From contig NZ_JSXI01000029.1 of NCBI RefSeq assembly GCF_000803065.1, forward strand, positions 1 through 64,000: a stretch of 64,000 bases of DNA. Direction: 5' to 3'. The position numbers and the translations under genes are program-made. The notes beneath the pieces were generated by a model. It was not told where the DNA came from, made no database searches, and saw nothing but the letters and a program-made list of their open reading frames with translations. Numbering within the stretch: position 1 is the stretch's first letter; each line of letters opens with the position of its first letter. The stretch comes from Sphingomonas sp. ERG5. GTDB taxonomy: Bacteria > Pseudomonadota > Alphaproteobacteria > Sphingomonadales > Sphingomonadaceae. Of this stretch, positions 42,722 to 53,322 are shown one piece after another.

Positions 42722-44920
42722 CTAAGATCCCGGTCGATAGCGATGGCTGGCATGTGCAGCCAGATCGTCGGGGTAGAAATAGACTTGGCGCAGCTTGCCG
42801 CCGGCATAGCGTTCGATCTGGTCGGCGAAATGCGGTGACGCGGGATCGCCGCTTTCGCCGCCGGCGGTGACTGCCCAGGCGCGCACCCGGGGGGCGAACT
42901 CGACCACGGCGACGAAGCTGTTGCCGCTCGTGCCATAATAATTCCGCGTATTGTCGAACGCGCGCGCGCCAAATGATGCAAGCGATCCCCATTGCGCCGA
43001 GGTAAACGGTACCGGCGTGCTTGGCTTCGTATCGTCGAAATGCGGGTCGATCGCGTCGTCGAGCCGCTGGAAGCGGTTGATCCGCCCCCACGGGACGCGC
43101 CAGTCGCCGAAATCGCGGGTGAGGCGATCCAGTGCCGCCTGTAACGCGGCGAGCTTGGCATCAGGGGTGACGCGCGAGGCGATATAATCGGGCACGTTGA
43201 TGCGTTCGGCGCGCGCGAACGGACCAACATCGCGCCATAGCGCGTCGCCCCAGAATACCGCCAGTGAAGTCGGCGCCGAGGTCAGCGACCAGCGGAAGTC
43301 CCATCGCCGGAGCGTCTCGACCGGCTCCGCAAGCGTCGCGCGGCGCGGGTCCTGCGCCGGCAGCGCATCGAACGCGGCAACCAGCCGGGGGATGAGGTCG
43401 GCAAAGGCGGGCAAATAACTGTCATAGGCAGCCGCCATCAGCCGGTCGGCGGTGAAATCATGGCGGTCGTTGAGCAGCAGCTCGGCATGAACCCCGCGCG
43501 CATTCTGCCCCGCTGTGTCCATATAGCGCGGGAAGTTCGCCGCCTTGGGGCTGTCCGTGCCGGCGGCGGTCCACGGCGCATTATTGGTGTTCACCACCCA
43601 GCCGGTGCCGGGGTCGATCGCTTGCGGCAGCGTTGCGAGCGCGTGCAGTCCCTTCCAGTCGGTTGCCGGATCGGCGCCGTCGACCGTATTGCTATAGTCG
43701 AACCGGTCGTTGCGAACCGGCACGAATTGCGGATGGAGATAGGCGATCCGCCCCGCGGCATCGGCGAAGATCGTGTCGTTCGACGAATTCGCCTGGCGCC
43801 CCGCGATCTTGAGAAACGCGGCAAGACCGGTCGCTCTGGTCCGCAGCCAGCTCTGTTCGAGTGCAGGCACCGGCTTCCACATCAAGGCTTCGGCGATCCA
43901 GCGGCCGTCGCGCTCGGCGACGATCGGGCCGTGATGCGTGCGATGCACGTCGAATGATCGCGTACCGCGCGATCCGTCGCTGCGCCGATAGGCGATCGTC
44001 ACCGCGCTGGTTGTCACCGGACGCAATTCGTGGCCATAGCGATAGAAGCGCCGGCCATTTTTGGTGACGATCGTTTCGGCGAATTCGTCCACGACGTCGA
44101 CACCCGATGAGGTGTGCATCCAGCCGGCATGCGCGTTGAAGCCCTGGTAGATGAAGAATTGCCCCCAGGTCGAAGCACCATAGGCATTCAGCCCGGCATC
44201 GCTGGTCATTTGCAGCTCGGAGCGGAAATAGAAGCTGGTATGGGGGTTGATGAGCAGCAGTGCATGGCCATCGACCGTGTTTTTCGGGGCGATCGCGATG
44301 CCGTTCGATCCACGCGGCTCGCGCGGGCGGGTGTCGTCCTCCGCCGCATTCAGCGCGACGGTGCGATCGCCGCCATAGAAGCGGGCGAGGTCGGGGAGTG
44401 AAATACGCTCGATATCGCCGCCGATGCTGCCTTCGGTGAAGGACAGCGCCATCCAGGGTTCGAAGCGGGTCAGCACCTTGGGCCGGGTCGCCGGATGCGT
44501 GCGAAGATAGAAATTCAGCCCGTCCGCCCAGGCTGTCATCAATTGCCGCAGCCAGGCCGGGCTGGCGCGGTATTTCGCCTGCAGGTCGGCCGGAGCGACA
44601 TAGAGGCGCTGGCGCAAATCCTGCCAGATCGCGGCTTCGCCCTTGGCTTCGGCGGTGCGTCCGAGCGCGGTGAGGTAATTCTGTTCGATCCGCGCAAAGT
44701 CGTCCTCGGCCTGGGCATAGATCGCGCCGAACACCGCATCGGCATCGCTGCGGCCATGGACATGGGCAATGCCCCAATCGTCGCGCGTGATGGTCACGCG
44801 CGCAGCCTGGGCCTGCCATCGCGCCGCTTCGGACGGCGCCGCCGCTGCTCCCTGGACTGGTGCCAGGATCAGAATGAAGGCGAAGAGCGGGTTGCGGAGC
44901 AGGCGCGCGGGTCTATCCAT
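42722..44920 (-). CDS. Exported penicillin acylase-family Ntn hydrolase (possible acyl-homoserine lactone acylase)
   Basis: The 732-residue precursor has a signal peptide (FAFILILAPVQGAAAAP), an alpha-chain region VTITRDDWGIAHVHGRSDAD, and the autocleavage site EPRGSNGIAIAPKNT, with Gly204-Ser205 where the beta chain should begin at the catalytic Ser. Later family segments are LLLINPHTSFYFRSEL, INRFQRLDDAIDP and YGTSGNSFVAVVEF. Members cleave amide-linked acyl groups from penicillin, acyl-homoserine lactones or lipopeptides. It faces the hydrolase operon and diverges from the amidohydrolase at 44969, with a 48-bp shared spacer. Confidence 0.9.
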   Translation of the reverse strand: MDRPARLLRNPLFAFILILAPVQGAAAAPSEAARWQAQAARVTITRDDWGIAHVHGRSDADAVFGAIYAQAEDDFARIEQNYLTALGRTAEAKGEAAIWQDLRQRLYVAPADLQAKYRASPAWLRQLMTAWADGLNFYLRTHPATRPKVLTRFEPWMALSFTEGSIGGDIERISLPDLARFYGGDRTVALNAAEDDTRPREPRGSNGIAIAPKNTVDGHALLLINPHTSFYFRSELQMTSDAGLNAYGASTWGQFFIYQGFNAHAGWMHTSSGVDVVDEFAETIVTKNGRRFYRYGHELRPVTTSAVTIAYRRSDGSRGTRSFDVHRTHHGPIVAERDGRWIAEALMWKPVPALEQSWLRTRATGLAAFLKIAGRQANSSNDTIFADAAGRIAYLHPQFVPVRNDRFDYSNTVDGADPATDWKGLHALATLPQAIDPGTGWVVNTNNAPWTAAGTDSPKAANFPRYMDTAGQNARGVHAELLLNDRHDFTADRLMAAAYDSYLPAFADLIPRLVAAFDALPAQDPRRATLAEPVETLRRWDFRWSLTSAPTSLAVFWGDALWRDVGPFARAERINVPDYIASRVTPDAKLAALQAALDRLTRDFGDWRVPWGRINRFQRLDDAIDPHFDDTKPSTPVPFTSAQWGSLASFGARAFDNTRNYYGTSGNSFVAVVEFAPRVRAWAVTAGGESGDPASPHFADQIERYAGGKLRQVYFYPDDLAAHASHRYRPGS

Positions 44921-44968
44921 GGACCAAGGCTATCGGGCGGCCGACCGGGGAGCAAGGAGCAGGGATCG

Positions 44969-46234
44969 ATGCGCTGGATATTGACACTGCTGCTGCTGAT
45001 CGCGGCGCCGGCCGTCGCGGAGGAGCCGGAGGCGATCCTGCTGCGCCCGGCGCAGGTGTTCGATGGTATCGACCCGGCGCCGCATATCGGTTGGGAGGTG
45101 CTGATCCGTGGCGACCGCATCGTCGCGGCTGGTCCGGCACTGACGGTGCCTGCCGGCACCCGCACGATCGAGCTTGCCGGTGAAACGCTGATCCCGGGCA
45201 TGATCGAGGGGCATGGCCATCTGTTCCTTCACCCTTACAATGAAGCGAAATGGGATGACCAGGTGCTGCACGAGCCGCTCGCACTGCGCACGGCGCGGGC
45301 GGTGGTTGCCGCTCGCACGACATTGATGGCCGGGTTCACCAGCGAGCGCGATCTCGGGACCGAAGGGGCGGGTTATGCCGATGTCGGGCTCCGCCAGGCG
45401 ATCGATCAGGGGATTGTGCCCGGACCACGGTTGATGGTCGCGACCCGCGCGATCGTGGCGCGTGGCGCTTATGGTCCGAAAGGGTTCGAGCCCGGCGTGG
45501 TGGTGCCGCAGGGCGCCGAAGAAGCAAGCGGAGCCGATGAGGTGGTGACGGCGGTGCGCAGTCAGATCGCTGTCGGTGCCGATGTCGTGAAACTCTATGG
45601 CGACTATCGCTGGCGCGCCGGCGAGGAGAGTCGCGCGACCTTCTCGCTTGCCGAATTGCGCGCTGCCGTTGAGGCCGCGCACGACGCCGGGCGGTTGGTG
45701 GCGGTGCACACATCGACCGCCGAGGGCATGCGCCGCGCGATCGCCGCGGGCGCGGATACGATCGAGCATGGCTATGGCGGGACGCCCGAGATCTTTGCGG
45801 CGATGCGTGACCATGGCGTGGTACTGTGTCCGACGCTGGCGGCTGCGGATGCCGTGGCGCGCTACGCCGGCTGGGATGGTGTCGCGCCACCTCCGGCGGG
45901 CGTGCTGGCGAGTCGCCGGGCCTTTGGTGCCGCGCTCGCTGCCGGGGTGTCGATCTGCGCGGGCGGCGATGTCGGGGTGTTCGCGCATGGCGATAATGTT
46001 CGCGAACTCGAATTGATGGTCGCGGCCGGCATGACGCCTGCGCAGGCGATGATCGCCGTGACTTCCCGGAACGCGCATGCCTTTCACATTGCGGATCGCG
46101 TGGGTGCGGTCAGGGCGGGGCTGCTTGCCGATCTGGTCGGCCTGGCTGGCGATCCGACGCGACGTATCGACGCCGCGCGTGCGATACGATTCGTCATGAA
46201 GGGCGGTCAGGTGGTTCGCCACGATCAGCCATGA
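44969..46234 (+). CDS. Exported metal-dependent amidohydrolase (imidazolonepropionase-like)
   Basis: The 421-residue protein has a short signal peptide (MRWILTLLLLIAAPAVAEEP) and the amidohydrolase fold. The metal HxH is in LIPGMIEGHGHLFLHPY, DVVKLYGDYRW carries the Lys position, VAVHTSTAEGMRRAIAAGAD and TIEHGYGGTPE carry two further His, and ICAGGDVGVFAHG the final Asp. It resembles the secreted Xaa-Pro dipeptidase/imidazolonepropionase-like group. AAGGAG precedes the ATG at 44969. Divergence from the acylase suggests a shared role on amide-containing compounds. The substrate is unknown. Confidence 0.87.
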   Translation: MRWILTLLLLIAAPAVAEEPEAILLRPAQVFDGIDPAPHIGWEVLIRGDRIVAAGPALTVPAGTRTIELAGETLIPGMIEGHGHLFLHPYNEAKWDDQVLHEPLALRTARAVVAARTTLMAGFTSERDLGTEGAGYADVGLRQAIDQGIVPGPRLMVATRAIVARGAYGPKGFEPGVVVPQGAEEASGADEVVTAVRSQIAVGADVVKLYGDYRWRAGEESRATFSLAELRAAVEAAHDAGRLVAVHTSTAEGMRRAIAAGADTIEHGYGGTPEIFAAMRDHGVVLCPTLAAADAVARYAGWDGVAPPPAGVLASRRAFGAALAAGVSICAGGDVGVFAHGDNVRELELMVAAGMTPAQAMIAVTSRNAHAFHIADRVGAVRAGLLADLVGLAGDPTRRIDAARAIRFVMKGGQVVRHDQP

Positions 46235-46274
46235 TCTGCGGGGAATAGCGGCCGGGGTCCGGCATAGGAGTGAT

Positions 46275-46694
46275 ATGCGTCAAGCAACCACCATGCTCAG
46301 CTTCGACACGCGCCGGCAGGGGTTGGTCGATATCACCGATCGCATCATCGACTGGGTCGAGGCGCAGGCGATGGGCGAGGGGCTCCTGACTCTGTTCTGC
46401 CGCCATACATCGGCATCCCTGCTCATCCAGGAAAATGCGGCGCCCGACGTGCGCAGCGATCTCGAAGCCTGGTTCTCCCGCATCGCGCCGGAGGATCCCG
46501 CCGCTTACGATCATGATGACGAAGGACCCGACGATATGCCCGCTCATATCCGGACCGCGCTGACTCAAGTACAGTTGGCGATTCCGGTGATCAGCGGCAG
46601 ACTGGCGCTTGGTACATGGCAGGGCATCTATCTGTTCGAGCATCGCCGTCGGCCGCATCGGCGGGAGATCGCACTGCATCTGATCGGCGAATAG
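46275..46694 (+). CDS. yjbQ: YjbQ/UPF0047 family protein
   Basis: The 139-residue protein has the UPF0047 pattern: GLLTLFCRHTSASLLIQENA with the conserved His and Ser, DSDA-like acidic stretch DHDDEGPDDMPAHIR, and LALGTWQGIYLFEHRRRPHR at the end. Members have weak thiamine-phosphate-synthase activity, but their true role is unclear. AGGAG lies about six bases before the ATG at 46275. It follows the amidohydrolase by 40 bases and may be in the same transcript. Confidence 0.9.
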   Translation: MRQATTMLSFDTRRQGLVDITDRIIDWVEAQAMGEGLLTLFCRHTSASLLIQENAAPDVRSDLEAWFSRIAPEDPAAYDHDDEGPDDMPAHIRTALTQVQLAIPVISGRLALGTWQGIYLFEHRRRPHRREIALHLIGE

Positions 46695-46761
46695 GCGGGG
46701 TCGCGGCGGGATACCTCGCGGTGTTCGCGGGTTGATATGGTCACAATGTCATGAAGGCAGG

Positions 46762-47391
46762 ATGATGCTCGAACATATACCCGGATGGCTGGGAAGCCTG
46801 TTGCACAATGTCCGCGCCGGTCACGCCAAGCTGATCTGCGTGTCGCCCGAGCTTGGCGATGTCGGCGCGGAGATCGACCTGACGAGTCCGGCCTTTGCGA
46901 GCGGCGGGCGCTTGCCCGAGCGGTTCACCGCCGATGGTGCAGGCGTGTCACCGCCCTTGCTATGGGGTGCGGCACCGGCTGGGACGGCTTGCTTCGCGCT
47001 GATCGTCGAGGACCCGGATGCGCCGGCGCCGAACCCATTGGTCCATGCGATCCTGTGGGGCATCGCGGCGGACGAGCGCAGGCTGGCCGAAGGCGCGATC
47101 GCGCCCGATGGTGCCGGCGATGCACGCGGGGGCGATGTCGGGCGCAACAGCTTTCTGGTCGAGGGCTGGCTGCCGCCCGATCCGCCGACCGGGCATGGCA
47201 TGCACGACTATGTCTTCCAGTTGTTCGCCTTGTCCGAAGCGCCCGTGCTCGATGCCAGCCCAGGCCGGTCGGCGCTGCTGGCCGCGATGAGAGACCGGGT
47301 GCTGGGCACCGGCCTGCTGACCGGTACTTATTCGCGCGGCGAGAAAGCCGTGGCGGGAGGAGGAGATTCCGGTGCGGCCGTCCCTATATAG
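46762..47391 (+). CDS. YbhB/YbcL-type Raf kinase inhibitor-like (PEBP) protein
   Basis: The 209-residue protein is a phosphatidylethanolamine-binding-protein fold member: FASGGRLPERFTADGAGVSP, CFALIVEDPDAPAPNPLVHA with the D-P-D-A-P ligand loop, and PPTGHGMHDYVFQLFAL with the conserved G-x-H-x-Y. There is no signal peptide, so it should be cytoplasmic. Two adjacent ATG codons (46762 and 46765) follow AAGG. Function in bacteria is not settled. It precedes alkB by five bases on the same strand, so the two are probably co-transcribed. Confidence 0.9.
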   Translation: MMLEHIPGWLGSLLHNVRAGHAKLICVSPELGDVGAEIDLTSPAFASGGRLPERFTADGAGVSPPLLWGAAPAGTACFALIVEDPDAPAPNPLVHAILWGIAADERRLAEGAIAPDGAGDARGGDVGRNSFLVEGWLPPDPPTGHGMHDYVFQLFALSEAPVLDASPGRSALLAAMRDRVLGTGLLTGTYSRGEKAVAGGGDSGAAVPI

Positions 47392-47396
47392 CCGGC

Positions 47397-47993
47397 ATGC
47401 AGACTGATCTTTTTGGTGCGTCGCCGCGCGCCACCGTGCCGCTTGGGCTGGCCTATGCCGATGATGTCCTGACCGCGGCGGAGGAAGTGGCGCTGGTCGC
47501 GCATCTGGAGGACGTGGACGTCGCTCCGTTCCGCTTCCAGGGCTGGCTGGGCAAGCGGCAGACTGCCTCGTTCGGTTGGCGCTACGACTTCGACGATGCG
47601 AGCTTCGGGCCGACCGAGCCGATCCCCGCCTTTCTCGCACCCTTGCGTGACCGGGCGGCGCGGTTCGCCGGCCTGGCGGCGGATGACCTCGTTCAAGTGC
47701 TTGTCACGCGTTACGATCCCGGCGCCGGGATCGGCTGGCACCGCGACCGACTGGTGTTCGAGCATGTCGTCGGTATCTCGCTTGAGGCGCCCGCGACGCT
47801 GCGCTTGCGCCGGCGCACCGGCCAGATGTTCGAACGAGCGGCGCTGCCGCTTGCGCCGCGCTCGATCTATCATCTCCACGATGCGGCGCGGCATGAATGG
47901 GAGCACAGCATCGTCGAGATGACGGAACGCCGCTGGTCGGTGACGTTCCGCAGCCTGTCGGTGAAGGGTTTGCGCAAGCTGCAGTCCGCCTGA
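47397..47993 (+). CDS. alkB: AlkB-like 2-oxoglutarate/Fe(II) dioxygenase
   Basis: The 198-residue protein is an AlkB family member. Iron ligands are His115 and Asp117 in GIGWHRDRLVFEHVVG and His170 in ARHEWEHSIVEM, and the 2-oxoglutarate Arg is in RRWSVTFRSL. The family segment VTRYDPGAGIGWH is complete. AlkB enzymes remove alkyl groups from nucleic acid bases; the length and wording fit the ALKBH/AlkB-2 branch, not the E. coli adaptive-response protein. The ATG at 47397 lies five bases after the PEBP gene. It converges on mreB with 11 bases between stops. Confidence 0.88.
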   Translation: MQTDLFGASPRATVPLGLAYADDVLTAAEEVALVAHLEDVDVAPFRFQGWLGKRQTASFGWRYDFDDASFGPTEPIPAFLAPLRDRAARFAGLAADDLVQVLVTRYDPGAGIGWHRDRLVFEHVVGISLEAPATLRLRRRTGQMFERAALPLAPRSIYHLHDAARHEWEHSIVEMTERRWSVTFRSLSVKGLRKLQSA

Positions 47994-48004
47994 CCGTACC
48001 GGCG

Positions 48005-49906
<1,902 letters not shown>

Positions 49907-50425
49907 TTGAACAGGCTCTCCCCTGACCCGGAGCGCGACCTGGCGGCGTGGATGACGAGCTATGGTCCAGGCCTGCGGCGCTTTTTCAGCCGCCGTGCGC
50001 ATGATGCCGATGTGGACGATCTGGTGCAGGATGTCTTCATGCGGCTGCAGGCTGTCCAGCTGAGCGCGCCGATCGACAATGTCGAACGCTATCTCTTCAC
50101 CATCGCGCGCAACGTGCTGATCAGCCGGTATCGCCGTCACAAGATCCCGCTTCATTCACTTCACGACGGTTACGAAGACACGCTCGAAGTCGCGGATGAT
50201 ATGTCGCCCGAACGCATTGTCATCGGCCGGCAGGAATATTCGCGCGCCGTGGCCGCAATCCTCAACCTTCCGCCGCGCGCGCGTGCGGCATTCCTCTTCC
50301 ATCGTTTCGAGAACATGACTTACCAGGCAATCGCACTCCGCATGGGAATCTCCAAGGAATCGGTCAAGGAGCTGATGCATCGCGCCATCGTCCGCATCTC
50401 GCAGGAAATGGGGTCCGACGCATGA
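49907..50425 (+). CDS. ECF RNA polymerase sigma factor, FecI-like (second pair)
   Basis: The 172-residue product has the two ECF domains: region 2 (HDADVDDLVQDVFMRLQAVQ-type helix, then VERYLFTIARNVLISRYRRH) and region 4 (LPPRARAAFLFHRFENMTYQ, AIALRMGISKESVKELMHRA). It falls in the FecI-like class. The first codon appears to be TTG at 49907, without a clear ribosome binding site, and the nearby upstream DNA offers no better one. It overlaps the fecR gene by four bases (ATGA). The receptor it serves is probably the STN-containing one at 53451-56645 on the other strand, but this is inference from proximity. Confidence 0.9.
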   Translation: MNRLSPDPERDLAAWMTSYGPGLRRFFSRRAHDADVDDLVQDVFMRLQAVQLSAPIDNVERYLFTIARNVLISRYRRHKIPLHSLHDGYEDTLEVADDMSPERIVIGRQEYSRAVAAILNLPPRARAAFLFHRFENMTYQAIALRMGISKESVKELMHRAIVRISQEMGSDA

Positions 50426-51423
50426 GCAGGAATCCACAGATGGACGACGCGCTGCGCTCGGAGGCGACCTATTGGTTCAATCTCAAACGCTCGGGCGACA
50501 TGACCGCGCGCGATCAGCGCATCTTCCTGTCCTGGCTGGACCGCGCGACAGCGCATCGCCTGGCCTATGACGAACTTGAACAATGCTGGGCGATGCTGGA
50601 ATCGGTCGCGCAGGACCCGGAAATCATGGCGGCGCTGGAGCACGACGCCGATTTCTACGATCGACCGTCATGGTGGCCCCGCATCGCGACGATGGCCGCC
50701 GCGGCCCTGTTGGCGGTGACCGCCGGCTGGGCCGCGATCGATTCCGGCCTGTTCGAGACCGGCTCCGGGCGGCAATTTGCCCAGACGTTCGAAACCGGGG
50801 TCGGCGAGCGGACATTGGTGACATTGCCGGACGGATCGCGCGTCACGCTCGATGCCGATAGCGAGATGCGGGTCGACGACATGCGCAACAAGCGGGCCAT
50901 CGCGCTGTTGCGCGGCCGGGCTTTCTTCCGCGTCGCGCCCGATCCTCGACATCCCTTCATCGTTTCCGCCAACGGCAAGAATGTGCGCGCGATCGGGACC
51001 GAATTTGCCGTGCGGATCGATCAGGGCAATGTCGTGGTCACGCTGGTCGAGGGCAAGGTCCGTGTCGAGGAGCCCAAGGCGATACGCGGATCCGTCCACC
51101 GCGCGGATATGACCGCCGGTGCCCAGCTCGTGGCGCGCGAGGATGAAGACTGGTCGATCGATCGTGTCGATCTCGCGAAGGAGACGAGCTGGCTCAAGGG
51201 ACGGCTGACCTTCCTGCGCGACCCGCTCTCCACTGTCATCACCGAGATGAATCGCTATTCGGACAAGAAGATCGTCTTTACCGGTGGCGCCGTGCCGGAC
51301 ACCAGGATCGTTGGTGTGTTCAAGATGGGTGATGTCGACAGCCTCGCCAAAGGCCTGGAGATGAATGGCCTGGCGCGGATAACGGCCGACACCGACAAGG
51401 AAATCGAACTGTCGGCAAAGTGA
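50422..51423 (+). CDS. FecR-family anti-sigma factor (second pair)
   Basis: The 333-residue protein has the N-terminal DUF4880 region (EATYWFNLKRSGDMTARDQR, FLSWLDRATAHRLAYDEL), a membrane helix near residues 95-112 (IATMAAAALLAVTAGWAAID), and the FecR domain (RTLVTLPDGSRVTLDADSEM, GRAFFRVAPDPRHPFIVSAN). It ends in a short STN-like segment (EMNRYSDKKIVFTGGAVPDT). It should pass a signal from a TonB receptor to the sigma factor encoded just upstream. It is followed by a 306-bp gap and then by genes on the opposite strand, so the usual adjacent receptor is missing. Confidence 0.9.
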   Translation: MSRNPQMDDALRSEATYWFNLKRSGDMTARDQRIFLSWLDRATAHRLAYDELEQCWAMLESVAQDPEIMAALEHDADFYDRPSWWPRIATMAAAALLAVTAGWAAIDSGLFETGSGRQFAQTFETGVGERTLVTLPDGSRVTLDADSEMRVDDMRNKRAIALLRGRAFFRVAPDPRHPFIVSANGKNVRAIGTEFAVRIDQGNVVVTLVEGKVRVEEPKAIRGSVHRADMTAGAQLVAREDEDWSIDRVDLAKETSWLKGRLTFLRDPLSTVITEMNRYSDKKIVFTGGAVPDTRIVGVFKMGDVDSLAKGLEMNGLARITADTDKEIELSAK

Positions 51424-51729
51424 GTCGCCGGCCTCGCCTGGTCACCCCTATTCCAGATCCGCGGGTGGAATGAGTGCGCCGCTCTGACGATCGGAGAGCG
51501 AGCGGGAGGGCTAGGTTATGCCTTCCCGCCGTTCGATACTGTCTTCACGACTGGACTACGGGGCGAGAGATGCCCAGGCCGCTCATGGGTACGCCGTTGA
51601 TATCCGGGCTGCTCGTCATCGTCAGCTTGGCGTTGGCGGTGCGGTTTGGGGACAGTGGGCCGGTGGCCGTGATCGTCGAGGCCGGCTGACCAGAGCGTCG
51701 AGAGTCATACGGGTCCAAGCCGTTCCGAC
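51424..51729. other. 306-bp stretch between fecR and the duplicated small-protein genes
   Basis: No gene is supported; two overlapping 71-codon frames on the plus strand lack ribosome binding sites. The last 42 bases (51688-51729) belong to the duplicated block that recurs at 52379. Confidence 0.5.
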
Positions 51730-52277
51730 TTAGGGGAAAACCAGGAGGTTCGGGACGCTCGTAATCGTCAGCCCAGCGGTGAAAGTGCAAGTCGTGCCTG
51801 GGATCAGACCGCCGAACCCGATCTTTGAGGGCGAACCGTTCGTGAACGTGAACGGCGTCGGGCCGGAGGCCGTGCAGATGGGCGTTCCACCCAGTTTGAC
51901 AACCAGGCCGGTCAAGAATCCCGTTCCGCCGGCGGAGTTCGCCGACGTGATCGTGAAAGTCGCGGGGCCGATGGTGACCGCCGGGCAGAGTCCGAGTCCG
52001 GTACTGGTTCCTCCAGAGATCGTGCCGCCGGCCGCGCCGGCCGGGAAGGGAGGCGTCGGCAATGCGGGACCGGTCCCCCCTTTGATCGTCAAGGTACAGC
52101 TGAATGAGATTGGCGGGTTGCTCAACGTGGCCGGCCCGGTGGCGGTGAAGGCCGTATTGGGAGGAGCAATGCGCGGGGCAGCAAAAGCCGTCCCCGCCAG
52201 GCTGACTGCGGCCAATGTTCCTACGCAGGTTAACAGGATCCTGTTCATGGTATCATCCCCTTTATATGCGGCAAGGC
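51688..52277. repeat. Tandem duplication, unit A (about 590 bp)
   Basis: This unit contains one small-protein gene plus about 40 bases past its stop and about 30 bases before its start. It matches unit B (52379-52967) at a period of 691 bp. Similarity extends outside the coding part: GCGTCGAGAGTCA-ACGGGTCCA after the gene and the GGTATCATCC-CTTTATATGC leader before it. Confidence 0.85.
51730..52248 (-). CDS. Small secreted Gly/Thr-rich protein, copy A (PraB-like)
   Basis: The 172-residue protein has a signal peptide (LLTCVGTLAAVSLAGTAFA) and a mature part of beta-strand-like repeats rich in Thr, Gly and Pro, including FTATGPATLSNPPISFSCTL and PTPFTFTNGSPSKIGFGG. Cys residues at four positions could form two disulfides. 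The style resembles the alkane-oxidation activator PraB and related small exported proteins of Pseudomonas and sphingomonads, but only at pattern level. AGGGG lies nine bases before the ATG. Its partner copy B sits 173 bases upstream on the same strand, and the two differ in the central loop and last strand. Confidence 0.75.
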   Translation of the reverse strand: MNRILLTCVGTLAAVSLAGTAFAAPRIAPPNTAFTATGPATLSNPPISFSCTLTIKGGTGPALPTPPFPAGAAGGTISGGTSTGLGLCPAVTIGPATFTITSANSAGGTGFLTGLVVKLGGTPICTASGPTPFTFTNGSPSKIGFGGLIPGTTCTFTAGLTITSVPNLLVFP

Positions 52278-52349
52278 CATGCTGCCGGGAAGAATGTCTC
52301 CTCGCCTGGTGTCATTGCCGGTTTCACGACGATATGATCTGCGGAACAG

Positions 52350-52390
52350 GACGCCCCGGCCCGGGCGTGAGATGCCTTGACCGGGGCGTC
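52350..52390. other. Inverted repeat between the duplicated genes
   Basis: GACGCCCCGG (52350-52359) and CCGGGGCGTC (52381-52390) are exact inverted repeats around a 21-base loop, just after the stop of copy B. They may form a transcript end without a T-run or an attenuating hairpin between the two copies. Confidence 0.35.
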
Positions 52391-52967
52391 GAGAGTCAGA
52401 CGGGTCCAGGCCCCGCCGAGCTTATGGGTAAACCGTGAGGTTCGGAGTGGGCGTCAGGGCGGTGACGACGCTGCAGGTCGTGCCCGGGATCAGGCCGCTG
52501 AAATTGATCGTCGAGGGGGTGCCGTTCGTGAACGTGAACGGCGTCGGGGCGGTGGCCGTGCAGATGGCCGAACCACCCAGTCTGACAATGAGGCCGTTCA
52601 CGACACCCGTCCCAGTGCCGCTGCCCGACACCGTTAAGACCGTGAAGGTTGCCGGATCGATGGTGACCGCCGAGCAGAGCCCTGGCCCGGTATTAGTTCC
52701 CCTGATGATGTCGCCGCCTGGCGCGCCGGCCGGGAGTGGCGGCGTAGCCAGTGGGTTCCCGGTTTTCCCTTCCAGTTTCAAGACGCAGCTCAATGAGATT
52801 GGCGGATTGCTCAACGTGGCCGGCCCGGTGGCGGTGAAGAGGGTATTTGGCGGGGCGACGCGTGGGGCCGCAAAGGCGGTCCCCGCCATGCTGACGGTGG
52901 CGAGTGTTCCAATGCAGGTTAACAGGATCCTGTTCATGGTATCATCCTCTTTATATGCGGCAAGACC
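52379..52967. repeat. Tandem duplication, unit B (about 590 bp)
   Basis: This is the second unit of the 691-bp-period duplication, holding copy B with its leader and 3' flank. The leader here reads TCATCCTCTTTATATGC (plus strand), one base different from unit A. Divergence is concentrated in the middle of the gene, so the duplication is not recent. Confidence 0.85.
52422..52937 (-). CDS. Small secreted Gly/Thr-rich protein, copy B (PraB-like)
   Basis: The 171-residue protein mirrors copy A: leader LLTCIGTLATVSMAGTAFA, then FTATGPATLSNPPISLSCVL, a variable middle (KLEGKTGNPLATPPLPAGAP), and PTPFTFTNGTPSTINFSGLI followed by PGTTCSV. The Cys positions are kept. AGAGGA precedes the ATG at 52937. 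The low-GC DNA upstream of it (52938-53250) probably holds the promoter for both copies, with copy A read through or from its own start. Function is unknown; an exported matrix, surface or stress protein would fit. Confidence 0.75.
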   Translation of the reverse strand: MNRILLTCIGTLATVSMAGTAFAAPRVAPPNTLFTATGPATLSNPPISLSCVLKLEGKTGNPLATPPLPAGAPGGDIIRGTNTGPGLCSAVTIDPATFTVLTVSGSGTGTGVVNGLIVRLGGSAICTATAPTPFTFTNGTPSTINFSGLIPGTTCSVVTALTPTPNLTVYP

Positions 52968-53045
52968 GCGATGTTAGGGAAGACTGTCCTCCCAACGGCT
53001 TTGACGCGGACCATTGTGAACAGGGGGGATGGGTTTTGCGGAAAA

Positions 53046-53062
53046 CATCTTTTGGAAAGATG
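53046..53062. promoter_or_regulatory. Stem-loop in AT-rich leader region
   Basis: CATCTTT and AAAGATG pair perfectly around TGG about 110 bases before the start of copy B. No T-run follows on the minus strand. It could be an operator half-site pair or a structure in an untranslated leader. Confidence 0.3.
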
Positions 53063-53322
53063 GGTTAAAATGATCATCATGATGTGATCGTGATTTATCC
53101 CGTGATTCTCGAACTTTGTACTGCGTATATGTCTTATGAAACAGTCAAATCGGATCATTTTGTTTGGTGTGGAGTCCAAAAGGACAGAAGTCGTTTTGAA
53201 GGATCTGTAGAGGGGTTTCGGTAAGGGCGTGGGGTTCTTGCCGCAATGCGGGTGCTTTACGATGCTCCTCGTTTCGGCGTCCGGCTATCGATCGCGATAA
53301 TGCGGGTCGCGATGCGGTGCCC

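Noticed and set aside
51474..51689. Overlapping 71-codon frames after the second fecR
   Set aside because: Two frames of equal length overlap in the same strand, neither with a ribosome binding site; one hydrophobic patch is not enough.
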